Shown here piece after piece: positions 11,434 through 22,986 of a DNA stretch of 64,000 nt (the first letter of the stretch is position 1; the number at the start of each line of letters is the position of its first letter). The DNA is from Brachycybe producta. Its lineage: Eukaryota > Arthropoda > Diplopoda > Playtdesmida > Andrognathidae. Location: contig JAUPFP010000021.1 in assembly GCA_036925085.1 (NCBI GenBank), positions 2,134,027 through 2,198,026 of the forward strand. Direction: 5' to 3'. The notes beneath the pieces were generated by a model. It was not told where the DNA came from. It saw only the letters and a list, made by a program, of their open reading frames with translations, and did not search any database. The position numbers were made by a program, and so were the translations under genes.

Positions 11434-11783
11434 CAAACTCTAAAGTAAGCAAAATGCTTGAAAAACTTTTAAGAATTCAAAATTTCACATATTGTAAATC
11501 GTATCTATCTTGAATAAAATGGACAAAAAAAATGGTGAAAGAATTATTAAGATAATGATGATGATGATGATTCTCACCTGAGTATTAACAATGGGAAAAT
11601 CGAATTTACACTGGAAAAGTCTTAGGAACTGTGATACGTAGGCGCTTTCCCACATTCCCCGTATGAACTCATACGGTTTGCTTTCTGAAACGAAAAACAA
11701 AAGACGGTTAAAGTAATTTAGTAAAAATTTTAGCAAATTCAAAATTGACTTTTTCTATAAAAAAAAATTTCAACAGAAACGAT

Positions 11784-12090
11784 ACAGGGTGATCCAAAAA
11801 AAAATAATAGCAAACATTTCAGAATCACCAATGTAAAAAAAACAAAGTACACTTTACCGGCTCCATCGTAAGAGAATGCTTGTGACGTCAGAGGGGTTGA
11901 TGTAAAATTTAGAATTTAGTTCATTTAGACCAATAGAAAAGAGACGATATCAAACGTTCTCAACATTTTAAACAAAATGGTTCCTCTGCATTCTTTTTGT
12001 TATTAACTTATTACCCTTTATTATTAGACAAAATGACACAACCCCTGTGACGTCACAAGTTTCAAATACTGCGACTGAAAAAAAAAATCC
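11784..12090. repeat. Repeat F (copy 1) with paired CRE palindromes
   Basis: Carries TGACGTCA at 11883-11890 and 12048-12055 in mirrored contexts ('gtgacgtcagaggggttg' and 'acaacccctgtgacgtca'), with 'tagacaaaatgacacaa' between. Related pairs occur near 28.29, 51.3 and 58.4 kb. Borders not resolved. Confidence 0.5.
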
Positions 12091-12108
12091 CAGTTCAAGA
12101 TTATACAC

Positions 12109-12254
12109 TGAGGCTTATTAGACGGCACTACTTACCCCGGTAAAATTGTCGTTATAATTATGTCCCTCCTACGTAGGCCGTCCTTTGTAGCCTTCATAGG
12201 AGGACAAATATCGACACTCGTATCAAAATAAGTAGTGCCGTGTAATAAGCCTCA
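12109..12254. mobile_element. 146-bp MITE, TGAGGCTTATTA ends
   Basis: Left 'tgaggcttattagacggc' pairs with right 'gccgtgtaataagcctca'; inner 'actacttaccccgg' and 'caaaataagtagt' extend the arms. Non-coding. Confidence 0.75.
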
Positions 12255-12469
12255 ATGGAACAGGATTTTTTCTATGCTCAAAGTTCTAGAGGCGCTTCAA
12301 GCTTCTGGGCTGGTGGAACTGGCAATTTTTATGAAAAAAAAAGTCCACGGGCTTTGTGAGCCTCAAGGGCTTGTACTATAAGGTTTTGATGGCTGGCCCT
12401 CAATTTGTTTAGAAAATATATATCCAAGACCTTCTTTTAACTGAAACCCCATTCAGGAGGGCTGACAAA

Positions 12470-13060
12470 ATTATCGATATAACGATATTTTTAATTATTG
12501 TGCAATAATTTTTAAAATATATCGATAATTTTCGAAAATCGAAAAACCGAAAAAAATAAAAATATATTAAAGAAATGTTTGAATGGCCAATTTTATATAT
12601 AAAGCTTTTTTTGCGCTCTCCCCATCAAAGAACCCAATGATATTAAATTGGAGAGGGGAGGGGGGAAAAGGACAGGCAGTTAGAAATAGGAGAGAACTTC
12701 AGTTGGCTCCGCCCTTCTTATGACGACCAGCAACTTCTAATTGGTTGATTATGTAGTCTGACGTCCCATGCTACGCCCTTTTCAAGGTCGAACCACACAA
12801 CAAACCACTTCGAAGTTGCCGGTCGTCATAACAAAGGCGGAGCCAACTGAAGTTCTCCTCGATTTCTAATTGCCTGTGGGAGAAAAGGTTGGAAAGAGTA
12901 GGGGGAGAGAGAAACGTGGAGAGGAAAAAAGGGGGAGGGGGAAACTGGAGTAAAAAAAGGAACAAACGACGCGCATGCGCACACCAGAGAAAATGATCAG
13001 ATTTTTTTCGATTTTTCGATATATCGTTATCGATTTCGATTATTTTCCCCAAAATATCAC
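12470..13060. mobile_element. Inverted-repeat element interrupted by family A MITE
   Basis: 'aaaattatcgatataacgat' near 12478 is mirrored by 'tatcgttatcgatttcgat' near 13020-13040. The family A element at 12673-12876 lies in the middle, giving a nested structure. Borders approximate. Confidence 0.5.
12673..12876. mobile_element. hAT-like foldback MITE, family A (copy 3)
   Basis: Starts 'caggcagttagaaatagg', ends 'cgatttctaattgcctg'. The central CRE is mutated (tgacgtcc). Confidence 0.85.
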
Positions 13061-13854
13061 CACCAGTACTACTTGTTCAGAAGGTATACAAATTCTTGAA
13101 TTTGGACCAAATAAATGGAAGACGGAATCAGGGGGGATCGATCAATGACCGTTTTACAAACACAAGTCAACCCCTTTGAACACAGTGGCGTGATTGTGTG
13201 ATCAATGGCGCCAAAATGAAAAAAAAGGTGGTGAAATGGAGGAGGAGGAGGATGAGGTGGTGAAAGGAAACTAAGAAACAATTGTATTTTTTCTTTTGTT
13301 TTTCACGCTGTAAACAAGAACAAAGAACGGGGGGGGGGGCGGGCTAATATAGATAAAACACACTTAAGACAGAGAGAAAGTGAAAAAAATCCTCCAAAAA
13401 AACAATTTTTCCACTAGTTGACTAGTTTTTAAGAAAATCAAGAAAGTCTCAATAGTAGAAAAAAAGGCGTCAAGGTAAACTGAGAGAGAGAGAGAACAAA
13501 CCAACAAAACACCTGTCAGAACACCGAAAATTTCATTCGGAGGCGGATGCAATTTTTACACCATGTTACCGTAAAGATGATCTTGCCCCTTTAGCCCCCC
13601 CCCCTATCCATATACTGTACTCGGAAAGAGTAAACCACTAGTAGGACAAGTAATAAAGGAGGAAAGGGAAAGGGGGGGGGGGGGGCAAAATAAGAGCGTG
13701 TGCCATCTGCTCACGGTGCCCTCCTCCTCCTCCTCTATTACACCCACCCCAACCTTGGTCCCTTGCCCCCCCCCTTCCACCCACAACTGTGCCAGATGGC
13801 CACACCTCCTTAAAAGACCGTCCCTTTAAATAAATAGATTTAAGGTGGCTGAAT
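13061..13854. other. Low-complexity spacer, no gene seen
   Basis: Poly-G/C tracts (13329-13338, 13598-13607, 13672-13684), purine runs and TCC repeats. Open frames are proline/serine simple sequence. Confidence 0.55.
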
Positions 13855-14700
13855 AGAGTTAGAAACTAGAACAGTGGTTGAAAATCACTTAATAGTATTT
13901 TAATGTTGATATCTTTTAAAATTAACTTTTTATTAACAGAAAAATTAAAAAATATCGAATGCTTAAAAGTTGGATTATTTTTCTAAATATTAAAAAAAAG
14001 CTTATTTTAAACGATATCAACATGAAATTACACCTAATACCGTGTACACACGTCATGAGTTAAATGAATTCAAATTAAATGTGTTTAAGGTGAATTATAC
14101 GGAATCCAGTTAAGGACATGAACATTAAAATAAAAATTGACTTTATTATTAATATTTTAAATTTTGAAATACTAAATCAATATTTTTGTCAATAGTTTAT
14201 ATTTTAATATTTAAGTATTAACTCAATATTTTCAGATTAATTAACTGAATAAATTGAATTCGACGACATATTGTTCGTTTGTCCTTCACAGGACTCTGTA
14301 GAACACGTTTATTATTTAAATATGCATTGAAATTATCAGCTGTGTGTACTAGTTATAAGGTGTTTGAAAAGTACCCCCTCCTTTCTAGTTTTTAAATCAC
14401 TTTCAAGTTTCTTTTATGGCTCACATTCTAAAACGTTACTTTAGCCAAAATGAAACTTAAACAAAGCTAAACTTAAAAACTCTCAAATAGACTTATTTAT
14501 AGCGACTTGTACTGCGTTATGGTTTAAGTTTAACTTTAATTTAAGCAAACATTTTTTTAATTATGAGAGTTATAATTTTGTTCCTGAAACTCTTAATCCG
14601 AAGAGCGCTCTTGTTAACACTTGAAAATCAGCTTTTTTTTAAAAAGTGATGAAAATACTTAAAAACTAGAAAGTTGCTCCTTTGAGTCCTTTTTTTTTTT
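13855..14700. repeat. D repeat split by C element, with repeat N
   Basis: The left D half (13858-14030, 'gttagaaactagaacagtgg') and right part (14380-14420, 'cctttctagtttttaaatc') flank C copy 5. About 14425-14600 is a separate sequence (N: 'cgttactttagccaaaatga', 'aacttaaacaaagctaaac') found again at 54.34-54.49 kb. Confidence 0.55.
14034..14362 (+). mobile_element. C element (copy 5)
   Basis: From 'ataccgtgtacacacgtcat' to 'tgtgtgtactagttat'; interior landmarks intact. Confidence 0.8.
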
Positions 14701-15302
14701 TATAAACCTTTTAAAATAACTGTACCTTTTTTCTTCATAATAAATAAGTTTTAACCTTTTTTTTTTTTAAAAAAAAGTGAGACGTTTAAAAAGTTCTTCC
14801 TTTTTCCGTATAAATGAAACTAATATTTTGGTCAATAAATAAAATACTTATAGCAGGTGTTTTATTTTATATATATATAAATATAAGTAACAAAGTGATA
14901 TATAAACAAACACCTGTTAAACACCAACCACCTCAGTGTAGAGAGGAGGAGGAGGAGGAGGAGGAGGTCCAGAGAGCCCCTAAAAGAGAACTCAGTACAA
15001 AACAATAAAAAAAACCCGAACATATTTCATGTAATAAGAGAGAAACAAGAGAACCAAAAATAAAAGTCTATTTTTTGTGTTCTAACTTAGGCTCGACCGA
15101 CTATGTTAATATAACAATAATTATCTCAGCAGGTAGACAGACATCCAAAAAATAAGGTAGAAAAAAACCCGTGAGAATAAATAAAAATCCAAAAACAATA
15201 ACCAAATTGATAGTCAAATTCTTAAAAAATAACCTCATAAACACACTCGATATTATTATTATAATTATTATTCAGAAGTCAAATTATAAAAAACTTTGAA
15301 AA
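14701..15302. other. A/T-rich spacer, no gene seen
   Basis: T and A homopolymers, a (GAG)8 run at 14942-14967 and generic A+T-rich DNA. Confidence 0.5.
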
Positions 15303-15708
15303 GGCGCAGTCACACTAGGCTGGTTTACAAGCCGCTGGTTGCTGCTGGCTATTAGCAGCAACAGCAAGCAGCAGCTGCTTTGGGTTCACACTTGTCCAGT
15401 CACTGCTGGTATTAGCAGCACAAGTCATCCAATCAACGTCTTGCAAAAACACAAACTCTAACAACAACCAATGCAAGCAGTGGAGTTTCAACTACCACTA
15501 GTGCCACTACTAGCAACAAAAAGTTCACACTAGATGGCAGCAGCAGGAAGGGAGTCACATGACCAGCTTGGTAGCTGCTAAAGTTGGACATGTCCAACTT
15601 CACTAGCCGCTGTTAAAATCACTAGCCCGCTGGAGAAAGCAGCTGCTAGCAGCAGTTCAGACTATGCTGCTAGAGCGCTACAACCAACCAGCCTAGTGTG
15701 ACTGTGCC
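15303..15708. mobile_element. 406-bp MITE with CAGTCACACTAG ends
   Basis: Ends 'ggcgcagtcacactaggctg' and 'cagcctagtgtgactgtgcc' are inverted over 20 bp with one mismatch. The interior is rich in 'gcagcag'/'ctgctgct' words, also arranged as an inverted repeat. Single copy in the window. Confidence 0.75.
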
Positions 15709-16400
15709 AAAAGTGTTTTAGAAACTAGAAGAGAGAAAGAGAGTTAGCTCAATTAGAGGTGGGAACCACTGCCGTGCATCGCCACAGATTTCATTTTTCT
15801 CCGTCGGCGGGTCCCACCTCTAAGCTCAATTACTTAAGGCTAACACTAATGTGGTTCCAATGTGGCTTCCAGAACCAGAGATTGTTTAGCCGTATATCGA
15901 AACACACTGCGCTGTAAATCGAAGCTGAACTATAATTAGAAAAGGCTGTTATAACGAAAAAGCCGTATAGCGAGGTAACGGTGCATTGGTATTTTAACGT
16001 TAATATCTTTTAAAATAAGCTTTTTATATCAATCTCAAAATGAACACTTTAAGCAACACATTTTTAATAAAATTTATGTGTTAAATAAAGTTTATTTTAA
16101 AAGATAACATGACAATTTCAGCAAGTGATTCAGAGCTAACACATTCTAGTTTCTAACACACTTTAATAAGAATTTGAAACTTTTAGAAACTAGAAGAGTA
16201 AACGAATCATTTAAGATTTTTTTTAAAAAAAGTAAACTTTTAATAAATAACAATTTAGAAACTGCCATAAAAAAGTTTATTTTAAAAGATATTGTCATAT
16301 TTTTATTAAAAAAAAAATACTAAACCGTCGACTATTCTAGTTTCTAAACAAACTTTTAATTTCTTTTTATATTTTATTTATCTGAATAAAAATAAATAAA
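15709..16400. repeat. Two D repeat copies
   Basis: 'gtgttttagaaactagaa' at 15713 begins one copy, with 'acattctagtttctaacaca' near 16140; a second begins 'ttttagaaactagaagag' near 16180 and ends near 16370. A 69-bp MITE is inserted at 15754. Confidence 0.55.
15754..15822. mobile_element. 69-bp hAT-like MITE with exact 8-bp duplication
   Basis: Ends 'tagaggtgggaacc' and 'ggtcccacctcta'; AGCTCAAT is present on both sides (15746-15753 and 15823-15830). TAGAGGTGGG-type ends and 8-bp duplications are usual for hAT transposons. Confidence 0.8.
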
Positions 16401-17109
16401 AAGCACTGTTAACCCAAAATGCGGTTCAAATTCAAGATGAATTACTTAACACATGAACGTCAACTTGAACCCTCTAAACAGGGTAACTTTCAACATAGAA
16501 AAAATAAAAAATTCCAAATTTCATCAAGTTATTCTTTCCTGGACCAGATTTTCTCATGTCAGGACCCTTGTCTACTTCAGATAGTTTTCAAATTAAAAAG
16601 TTCAAATGTCAAGTGTGTTTTTTTTTCTTACTTGAATTTGAGTTTTAAATATTCATGATATTTCAGTTGAAAATTATTAAAACAAAAAAACACCCCTCAA
16701 TAATAAGAGGGAAAAAAAAACTGCTTAAGGTAGCAACAACAACAAAAAAACCTGATAGTCCAACCCCCACACCCCCCTCCCCCATCTGGCTCTCTACACC
16801 TAACAACCCCCCCCCCCCCCCTCTTATGAAATCCCTATACTCCAACACCCTCTCCCCCCTAACAAAAAAATGTCCCAACACTTTTGATGTTGTACCGACT
16901 CGATAAACAAACACGTTTCGTTATCGACCCGTCTCGCCAATCGATTCACGATTTTTAACACACCTTTTAAAGGCGAAAGAGCCGCCAATTTATAGAAGAA
17001 GCGTTATACCATGAAGGTAGATAGAAGTAATGTAGGAAGAGAGGCTAGAGGTACTCATTGAGCCCAAAATTCTTGAAATCTCTTCTGTGTTTTCAAAAAA
17101 AAAAACATT
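16401..17109. other. A/T-rich spacer, no gene seen
   Basis: Contains C-runs (16808-16820) and short incidental open frames. Nothing recognised. Confidence 0.5.
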
Positions 17110-18520
17110 TTTCTACGTTTGAACCCTGTTTGGAGGGTTGAATTTTATGCACAAATGCTAAATTTCCCTCTTGAATGTCGGCCTGAGTATCCCCTCAAAA
17201 TAAGCTTTCAGACGACAGCGCCCTCCCTCTATGTTAAATACGCACTGATTCAGTTGCAGCCCACCTTCTCACTTCTATCCAATTTTACGTTCAAATGCTA
17301 AGTTTCCAACTTGAATTACAGCCTGAGTGAGCATCTCTGCCATTTCCAACCACCCCTAAAAACAGTACTTTTCAGACGATAGCGCCCTCTATGTTTAATA
17401 TGTACTGTCAACCATGTCTACTAATCCAATTTTAAGTTCAAGTAACTAAGTTTCCTTCTTGAATTACAGCCTGAGCATTTTTTTTTTGCTACTTCCAACC
17501 ACAGGCAATTAGAAATCGGGAAGAACATAAGTTGGTTCCGCCCTTTTGTATGACGACCGGCAACTTCTAATTGGTTGGTTATGTAGTCTGACGTCACATG
17601 CTCCGCCCTTTTCAACGTCGAACCACACAACAAACCAATTAGAAGTTGCCGGTCGTCATAAAAAGGGCGGAGTCAACTTATGTTCGTCCCGATTTATAAT
17701 TGCTTGTCTTCCAACCACCCCTAAAAAGCACCTTTCACCTTTTCATATGTACTGTTTCAGTTTAAGCCAACCATGTCTATTAATCTAATTTTAAGTTCAA
17801 GTAACTAAGTTTCCTTCTTGAATTACAGCCTGAGCATTTTTTTTTTGCTACTTCCAACCAGGCAGTCACCTTTCAAAAACCTATTTTTAGATGAGAGCGC
17901 CCTCTATGTTCAATAGGCAGTCATTCAGTGTACCAATCTAATTTTAAGATCAAATTTTAAGTTCCCTTCTTGAATTACAGCCTGAACATCTCTGCCGTCT
18001 TTTTAAAAAAAAACACTATTTAGATGAGAGCGCCCTCTATGTTCAATAGGCACTTATTCAGTTCAAGCCAACCCAGTGTACCAATCTAATTTTAAGATCA
18101 AGTATTAAGTTTCCTTCTTGAATTATAGCCTGAACATCTCTACCACCTCTTTAAAAAAACCAACTTTTAGATGAGAGCGCCCTCTATGTTCAATAGGCAG
18201 TCATTCAGTGTACCAATCTAATTTTAAGATTAAATATTAAGTTCCCTTCTTGAATTACAACCTGAACATCTCTGCCATCTCTTTAAAAAAAAAAAAACTA
18301 TTTAGATGACAGCGCCCTCTATATTCAAGAGGCAGTTATTCAGTTCAAGCCAACCCAGTGTACCAATCTAATTTTAAGATCAAGTATTAAGTTTCCTTCT
18401 TGAATTATAGCCTGAACATCTCTACCACCTCTTTAAAAAAACCGACTATTTAGATGAGAGCGCCCTCTATGTTCATTATGCACTGTTTCAAGTTGCAACC
18501 CACCCCAATCTATCTCACCT
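17110..18520 (+). repeat. Tandem repeat, alternating ~133/~149-bp monomers
   Basis: Repeating landmarks are 'gcgccctctatgttcaatag', 'taccaatctaattttaag' and 'cttcttgaattacagcctga'. Measured between gcgccctct sites the last five steps are about 133, 148, 132 and 150 bp; the longer unit carries an extra 'ttcaagccaaccca'. The array is interrupted by a family A MITE at 17502. A stray unit-like piece lies near 26085-26120. Confidence 0.85.
17502..17706. mobile_element. hAT-like foldback MITE, family A (copy 4)
   Basis: Inserted in the tandem array; 'cttccaacca' precedes the element and follows it, consistent with a duplication or with neighbouring repeat units. TGACGTCA at 17589-17596. Confidence 0.9.
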
Positions 18521-19128
18521 CTTCTATCCATCTCACCTCACTCGTTTTTTAAAAAATGAAAAAACCATGGAAACAATAGCAATTTACTAATTTGCAAAAA
18601 GATGGTTTAGAAAGAAAAGATGAAGAATAAAGAATTCATCCTCCACACTTAACTCCGCCCTCTTTATCCAACAACCTCCTCCTTCCTTCCTACCGTTAAA
18701 AAAGAATACAAGAGAACACACACACACACACACACAGACAACCAAAAGAGAGAGAGAGTTAATTCGTGTCGTAATTAACCAAGGCATAACGAGCTAACTG
18801 ATTAACCTTTTGTGTATATTATATACACTATGGCCATTATTACTTGGCATTAATTACTGTCGCTTTTAGCAACACTCATCATTCATTTCCCGTCGTCGAC
18901 CATTTTTTTTTCTTCTTCATCATCATCATCTTCTTCTTCCCTAATCGTAATCTCACTCTCTTTCAGAGTCTTTATTCTTTTTGTCTTTTGTATATTTATA
19001 AATTGTATTCTAGTAGCTGACAGTTAACAACATGAATCTTCAACCTCCCTCCCTGGCAGTGATGATGATTGTTGCTTGTACAACCTAAGTACAACCACCA
19101 CACAACACTACTATCACTCCGGAAACGA
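18521..19128. other. Low-complexity spacer, no gene seen
   Basis: (CA)11 at about 18716-18737 and pyrimidine runs around 18908-18965. No coding sequence recognised. Confidence 0.55.
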
Positions 19129-19339
19129 CAGGCAGTTAGAAATCGGTCAGAACTTCATTTGTTGGCTCCGCCCCTTTTTATGACGACCGGCAACTTCTAA
19201 TTGGTTGGTTATGTAGTCTGACGTCACATGTTCTCCGCCCTTTTCAACGTCGTACCACACAACAAACCAATTAGATGTTGCCGGTCGTCATATTCAAGGG
19301 CGGAGACAACTGAAGTTCTGACCGATTTCTAACTGTCTG
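19129..19339. mobile_element. hAT-like foldback MITE, family A (copy 5)
   Basis: 'caggcagttagaaatcggtc' to 'gaccgatttctaactgtctg', with TGACGTCA at 19219-19226. Another CRE lies outside it at 19463-19470. Confidence 0.88.
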
Positions 19340-19586
19340 TATGAAAACGCAACACAATATTCTCTCTTTATCAGAAAAAAAAAAACTACACGTAGCAATG
19401 ACGTAATGTTTACCAAACGTCACATCTCCGTGGTAACGACACACACTAAAAATAAACGTGTGTGACGTCACCACCACGTGTTTCAAATATTAATACAGTC
19501 TAATACTGTATAATAATACAGTCCCGAACCTATGCAGTTAATTCGTTTCAAAAGCATTTATTCAGCGCTGCCGGTTGTGACACTTA

Positions 19587-19991
19587 AAGCCGATATTACA
19601 CTAGCAACTTTTGATGCAACAAAACGTGCAATGTGACATGCAACTTCAATGTTTATAGTGTGATATGCGCAACATGCAACTTGATAAACGTGTTGCACAG
19701 GTTCAACTTCTGACAGACTTTTCAAGTAAACTTTCTGACAAGCAACCAATCAGGCCATTTGCCGGAAATGACATATGGTAACATTGAACGAATTCCCTGT
19801 TTCATGACTTCCGGTTTATGAAATTCCTGTTAGTTGATCACAATATGGACACAAACCAAGGGGGCAGACATTGAAGAAAATCATGTACAATTTTCACTAA
19901 GAGATTCAACCCGAATGTGTCGGCCCCTTGACATAAACGAAGTTTTAAAAACTTGATTGGCAAACTAGGTTACCATAGTCGCAGAAACAAG
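19587..19991 (-). mobile_element. Family H element, partial inverted copy
   Basis: TTA (19584-19586) then 'aagccgatattacactagca', the interior of H in reverse ('ggttcaacttctgacagac', 'tgacataaacgaagttttaa'). Homology fades near 19975 where the family B element is inserted; the far end was not found. Confidence 0.7.
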
Positions 19992-20189
19992 ACAGGCAAG
20001 TGTGCCCAGCAGTAAAAATTTTGTTGGCTCCGCCCTTTTATTGAGCGTCAGACCAAATATCAATACCAATTAGACACTGAAAAGGGTGAGGCATGTGACA
20101 TCAGACCAAATAACAAACTAATTCGAAATTCATGACGTTCATAAAAGGGCGGGGCCAACAAGATTTTACTACTGGGCACACTTGCCTGT
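19992..20189. mobile_element. hAT-like MITE, family B (copy 2) with exact duplication
   Basis: 'acaggcaagtgtgcccagca' to 'ctgggcacacttgcctgt'. GAAACAAG stands directly on each side (19984-19991 and 20190-20197), an exact 8-bp target duplication. Confidence 0.92.
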
Positions 20190-20197
20190 GAAACAAG

Positions 20198-20914
20198 TGG
20201 TAATAGCAAAACAAAATGTCAACTTATTTAAACCCATTGGGGTTTTAAAAGTGTGCTGTTCTAACATAAAGACCTTTATATGATTGTGATTCCATTAGTG
20301 AATTTAGTTCCAAAGAAAAAGTTTTCCAAGAAAAGGTTTCTAAATTTAAGAAACACAACAAAGAAGCAGCATTCAGGCAAAATGATGAATGAATGTCTTT
20401 TAAATGTTTGGAATGATGGTTTACCCGTTTCCGGAACAATAACAACAAAGTTCCAAAAGAACAACAATATAAGAAATTAATAAAAATAATAACTCCAAAA
20501 AAAGAAGGATGAAAAAGCTGATTTTGAAAATTAAAATTCAAGATACAGAATTGGAGTTTTACAGAAAAACTTGGCACCAAAATACTCAAAATAAACTCCC
20601 CCTTTTCCTTTTTCGCCTCCATTAAAATCCATAATGATAAAAATAATTAAAAACCTATAAATCTGTGTATTTTTTTCTTTCTCTCGTTCATTTGGCCCTG
20701 AACACACAAAATAAGGTAAAAGACAACGTGTTTAGAATTTTAATTTGTCATTCGTTAAGGCAAACATGTGAAATATACCACAAAAAAAATAAAGAGGGGG
20801 GAAAAACAGCTAAAAAGTTGCTCAATTAGACCAAATTGCTGTTTTTAAAAGGATCAAAAAATCTAATTAAAAGGATTGATAATAGATGGCGTTGAAATCA
20901 ATCATGGTTACTTT
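20198..20914. other. Spacer, no gene seen
   Basis: Open frames on both strands at 20245-20622 overlap one another and have no recognisable domain. A+T-rich, non-repetitive within the window. Confidence 0.45.
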
Positions 20915-21400
20915 AAAATCTGACCTGAACTCATTAAAGTTTATTGTAAAAGATACAAAATTTGAAAATTATGTTCCATTTAACTCTTCTAGTTTCAAAA
21001 TGAATCTCGAGACTCTTCTAGTCTCAAAATGAATCTCGAGACTCTTCTAGTCTCAAAATGAATCTCGAGACTCTTCTAGTCTCAAAATGAATCTCGAGAC
21101 TCTTCTAGTCTCAAAATGAATCTCGAGACTCTTCTAGTCTCAAAATGAACCTCGAGACTCTTCTAGTCTCAAAATGAATCTCGAGACTCTTCTAGTCTCA
21201 AAATGAATCTCGAGACTCTTCTAGTTTCAAAATGAATCTCGAGACTCTTCTAGTTTCAAAATGAATCTCGAGACTCTTCTAGTTTCAAAATGAATCTCGA
21301 GACTCTTCTAGTTTCAAAATGAATCTCGAGACTCTTCTAGTTTCAAAGTTAATCTCGAGACTCTTCTAGTTTCAAAATGAATCTCAAAAGTATTTGAAGT
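20915..21400. repeat. D repeat expanded into a minisatellite
   Basis: The left part ('ttattgtaaaagatacaaaa', 'taactcttctagtttcaaaa') resembles the right end of the D family. The terminal 'cttctagtttc' is then carried through the 14-copy tandem array at 20984-21389. Confidence 0.6.
20984..21389 (+). repeat. 29-bp minisatellite, 14 units
   Basis: Unit 'ctcttctagtYtcaaaatg' followed by 'aatctcgaga', repeated at exactly 29-bp intervals from 20984 to 21361, the last unit incomplete. Units 2-8 mostly have C at Y, units 9-14 have T, so variants are clustered. Each unit carries the palindrome CTCGAG. Not a CRISPR array: there are no spacers. Confidence 0.97.
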
Positions 21401-21815
21401 CAATTGAAATAGAACAAATGATATTTTTTGCACTTAAAGTAAGCTGGTTACAGACTAGAACTTTGTAGAATTCAAATGCATTCCAAACTTGGCTGAAAAT
21501 TTGATCTGAAAAGTGAACTAACTCTGAGGAAGAATCACACACGCAGAAAAACAACCAGAAAATAGAAATGTGATGATTGTGTTCCTTGGCATTCATTTAT
21601 ATTTGGGTTCTTCTTCTGTTATTATGCCTTTTACAAAGTGAAATTCAAGTGGGATTTATTTTCAGCATGTGTGATTCTTCCCCTTAAAATCTTGTCAATT
21701 TTAAAAAAAGGGCCATTACCAACAAAACTAACATTTTTTTAAAAAAAATTGACTAAATGAACATTCACTTTTTCCGTTGAAATTTTAAGTAAGTCCATGG
21801 CAACAAGGTCATAAT

Positions 21816-21967
21816 GGTGGATTTAGTGACACGCTGAAGATGAAAATTCCATAGCTGAAGATGAAAAGTAGCATAATGTTAACCATAGATGGCAATGGTA
21901 TATATTTGGCGCCACATATCATCTTCAGCTACATGATTTTCATCTTCAGCATGTAACTAAATCCATC
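21816..21967. mobile_element. MITE-like inverted repeat with CTGAAGATGA words
   Basis: 'ggtggatttagtgac' and 'gtaactaaatccatc' are inverted; 'gctgaagatgaaaat' and 'attttcatcttcagc' form inner arms. About 150 bp. Confidence 0.7.
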
Positions 21968-22986
21968 TTTAGGGTGCATTCGAAGACAAACAAGTTTATA
22001 AAAAAAAAATAAGCCTTAAATACATATACACTTCATGAAGTCAAAGCTAGTGCTAAACTCAACTTCTGTATGATACTTTCTTATGATATTAGTTTAAGCT
22101 TTGACTTAGCAATCATTAAGAATACAACAACCCTCAATGTGTTGTTTTTTTATAACAAAAAAAAACCAGTGTTATGACGTGTGTGACGTCATCTGGCTGA
22201 CCTTACCGAAGCGGCAAACAAAACAAAATAACAATAAAAGTGATAAGAGAACTAGAAAAAAGGGTCTCCCCCCTCAAAAAAAAAAATCAAGAGAGACACA
22301 CCTTCATTTATATTTAGGTCGAAATAAAACACAGAAAAAGGGGAACAATATTAGAGAAAAATAGCCGAAATAATTTGGCCACTCCCTGCCTGCCTACCTG
22401 TGCCTGAAAAACCTACAAACTCAAAAAAAGTCGTACAAACACATTTTTATTAAAGGATTTTTAAGACCTTTTTTTCAGAGGGGGTTTTTTTTTCTTCGTT
22501 GTTATTTCACCCCTTTTTTTTGAAAAAAAAATAACATAAAACGAGAGAAAAATCAAGAGATCTATATAAAAAAAAAATTCCCAGAATGCAACAGGAAAAA
22601 TGAGATTAGAAATGAAGCAACAAACGAAAAAATTCCTAAGAATATTTAATAAAAAAAGATAATAAAATTACAAAAAAAATAGTTTCGGCATCGATTTGAA
22701 TAAAAAAAAATGAGTTAAAATAAATAAGTGGGAGGAAGATTATTCTTTAATAATAAATTATATATGATTTTCGGACATTGAAACACAATTGATTCATAAA
22801 TTGCGTGGGTGGACGGAGGAGGAGGAGGGGGGAAGAGGCTAGAATCGTAGACACCGTCGAGTCATAACAAGTGTAGGCGGATAAAACTAAGGTTAAAAAA
22901 GTCAATTTACAAAAAACCACACTTTTCTTAAGAAATCAGCTTCTTATCTAACGGTTTAATCAAATGTGACGTCACATTTCTTCGTT
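21968..22986. other. A/T-rich spacer, no gene seen
   Basis: Homopolymer-rich. Two CRE palindromes (22194-22201 and 22967-22974) lie here without a clear element around them. Confidence 0.5.

Noticed and set aside
20984..21389. Regular direct repeats resembling a CRISPR array
   Set aside because: Units are contiguous 29-mers with no spacers, in an intron-containing animal genome.
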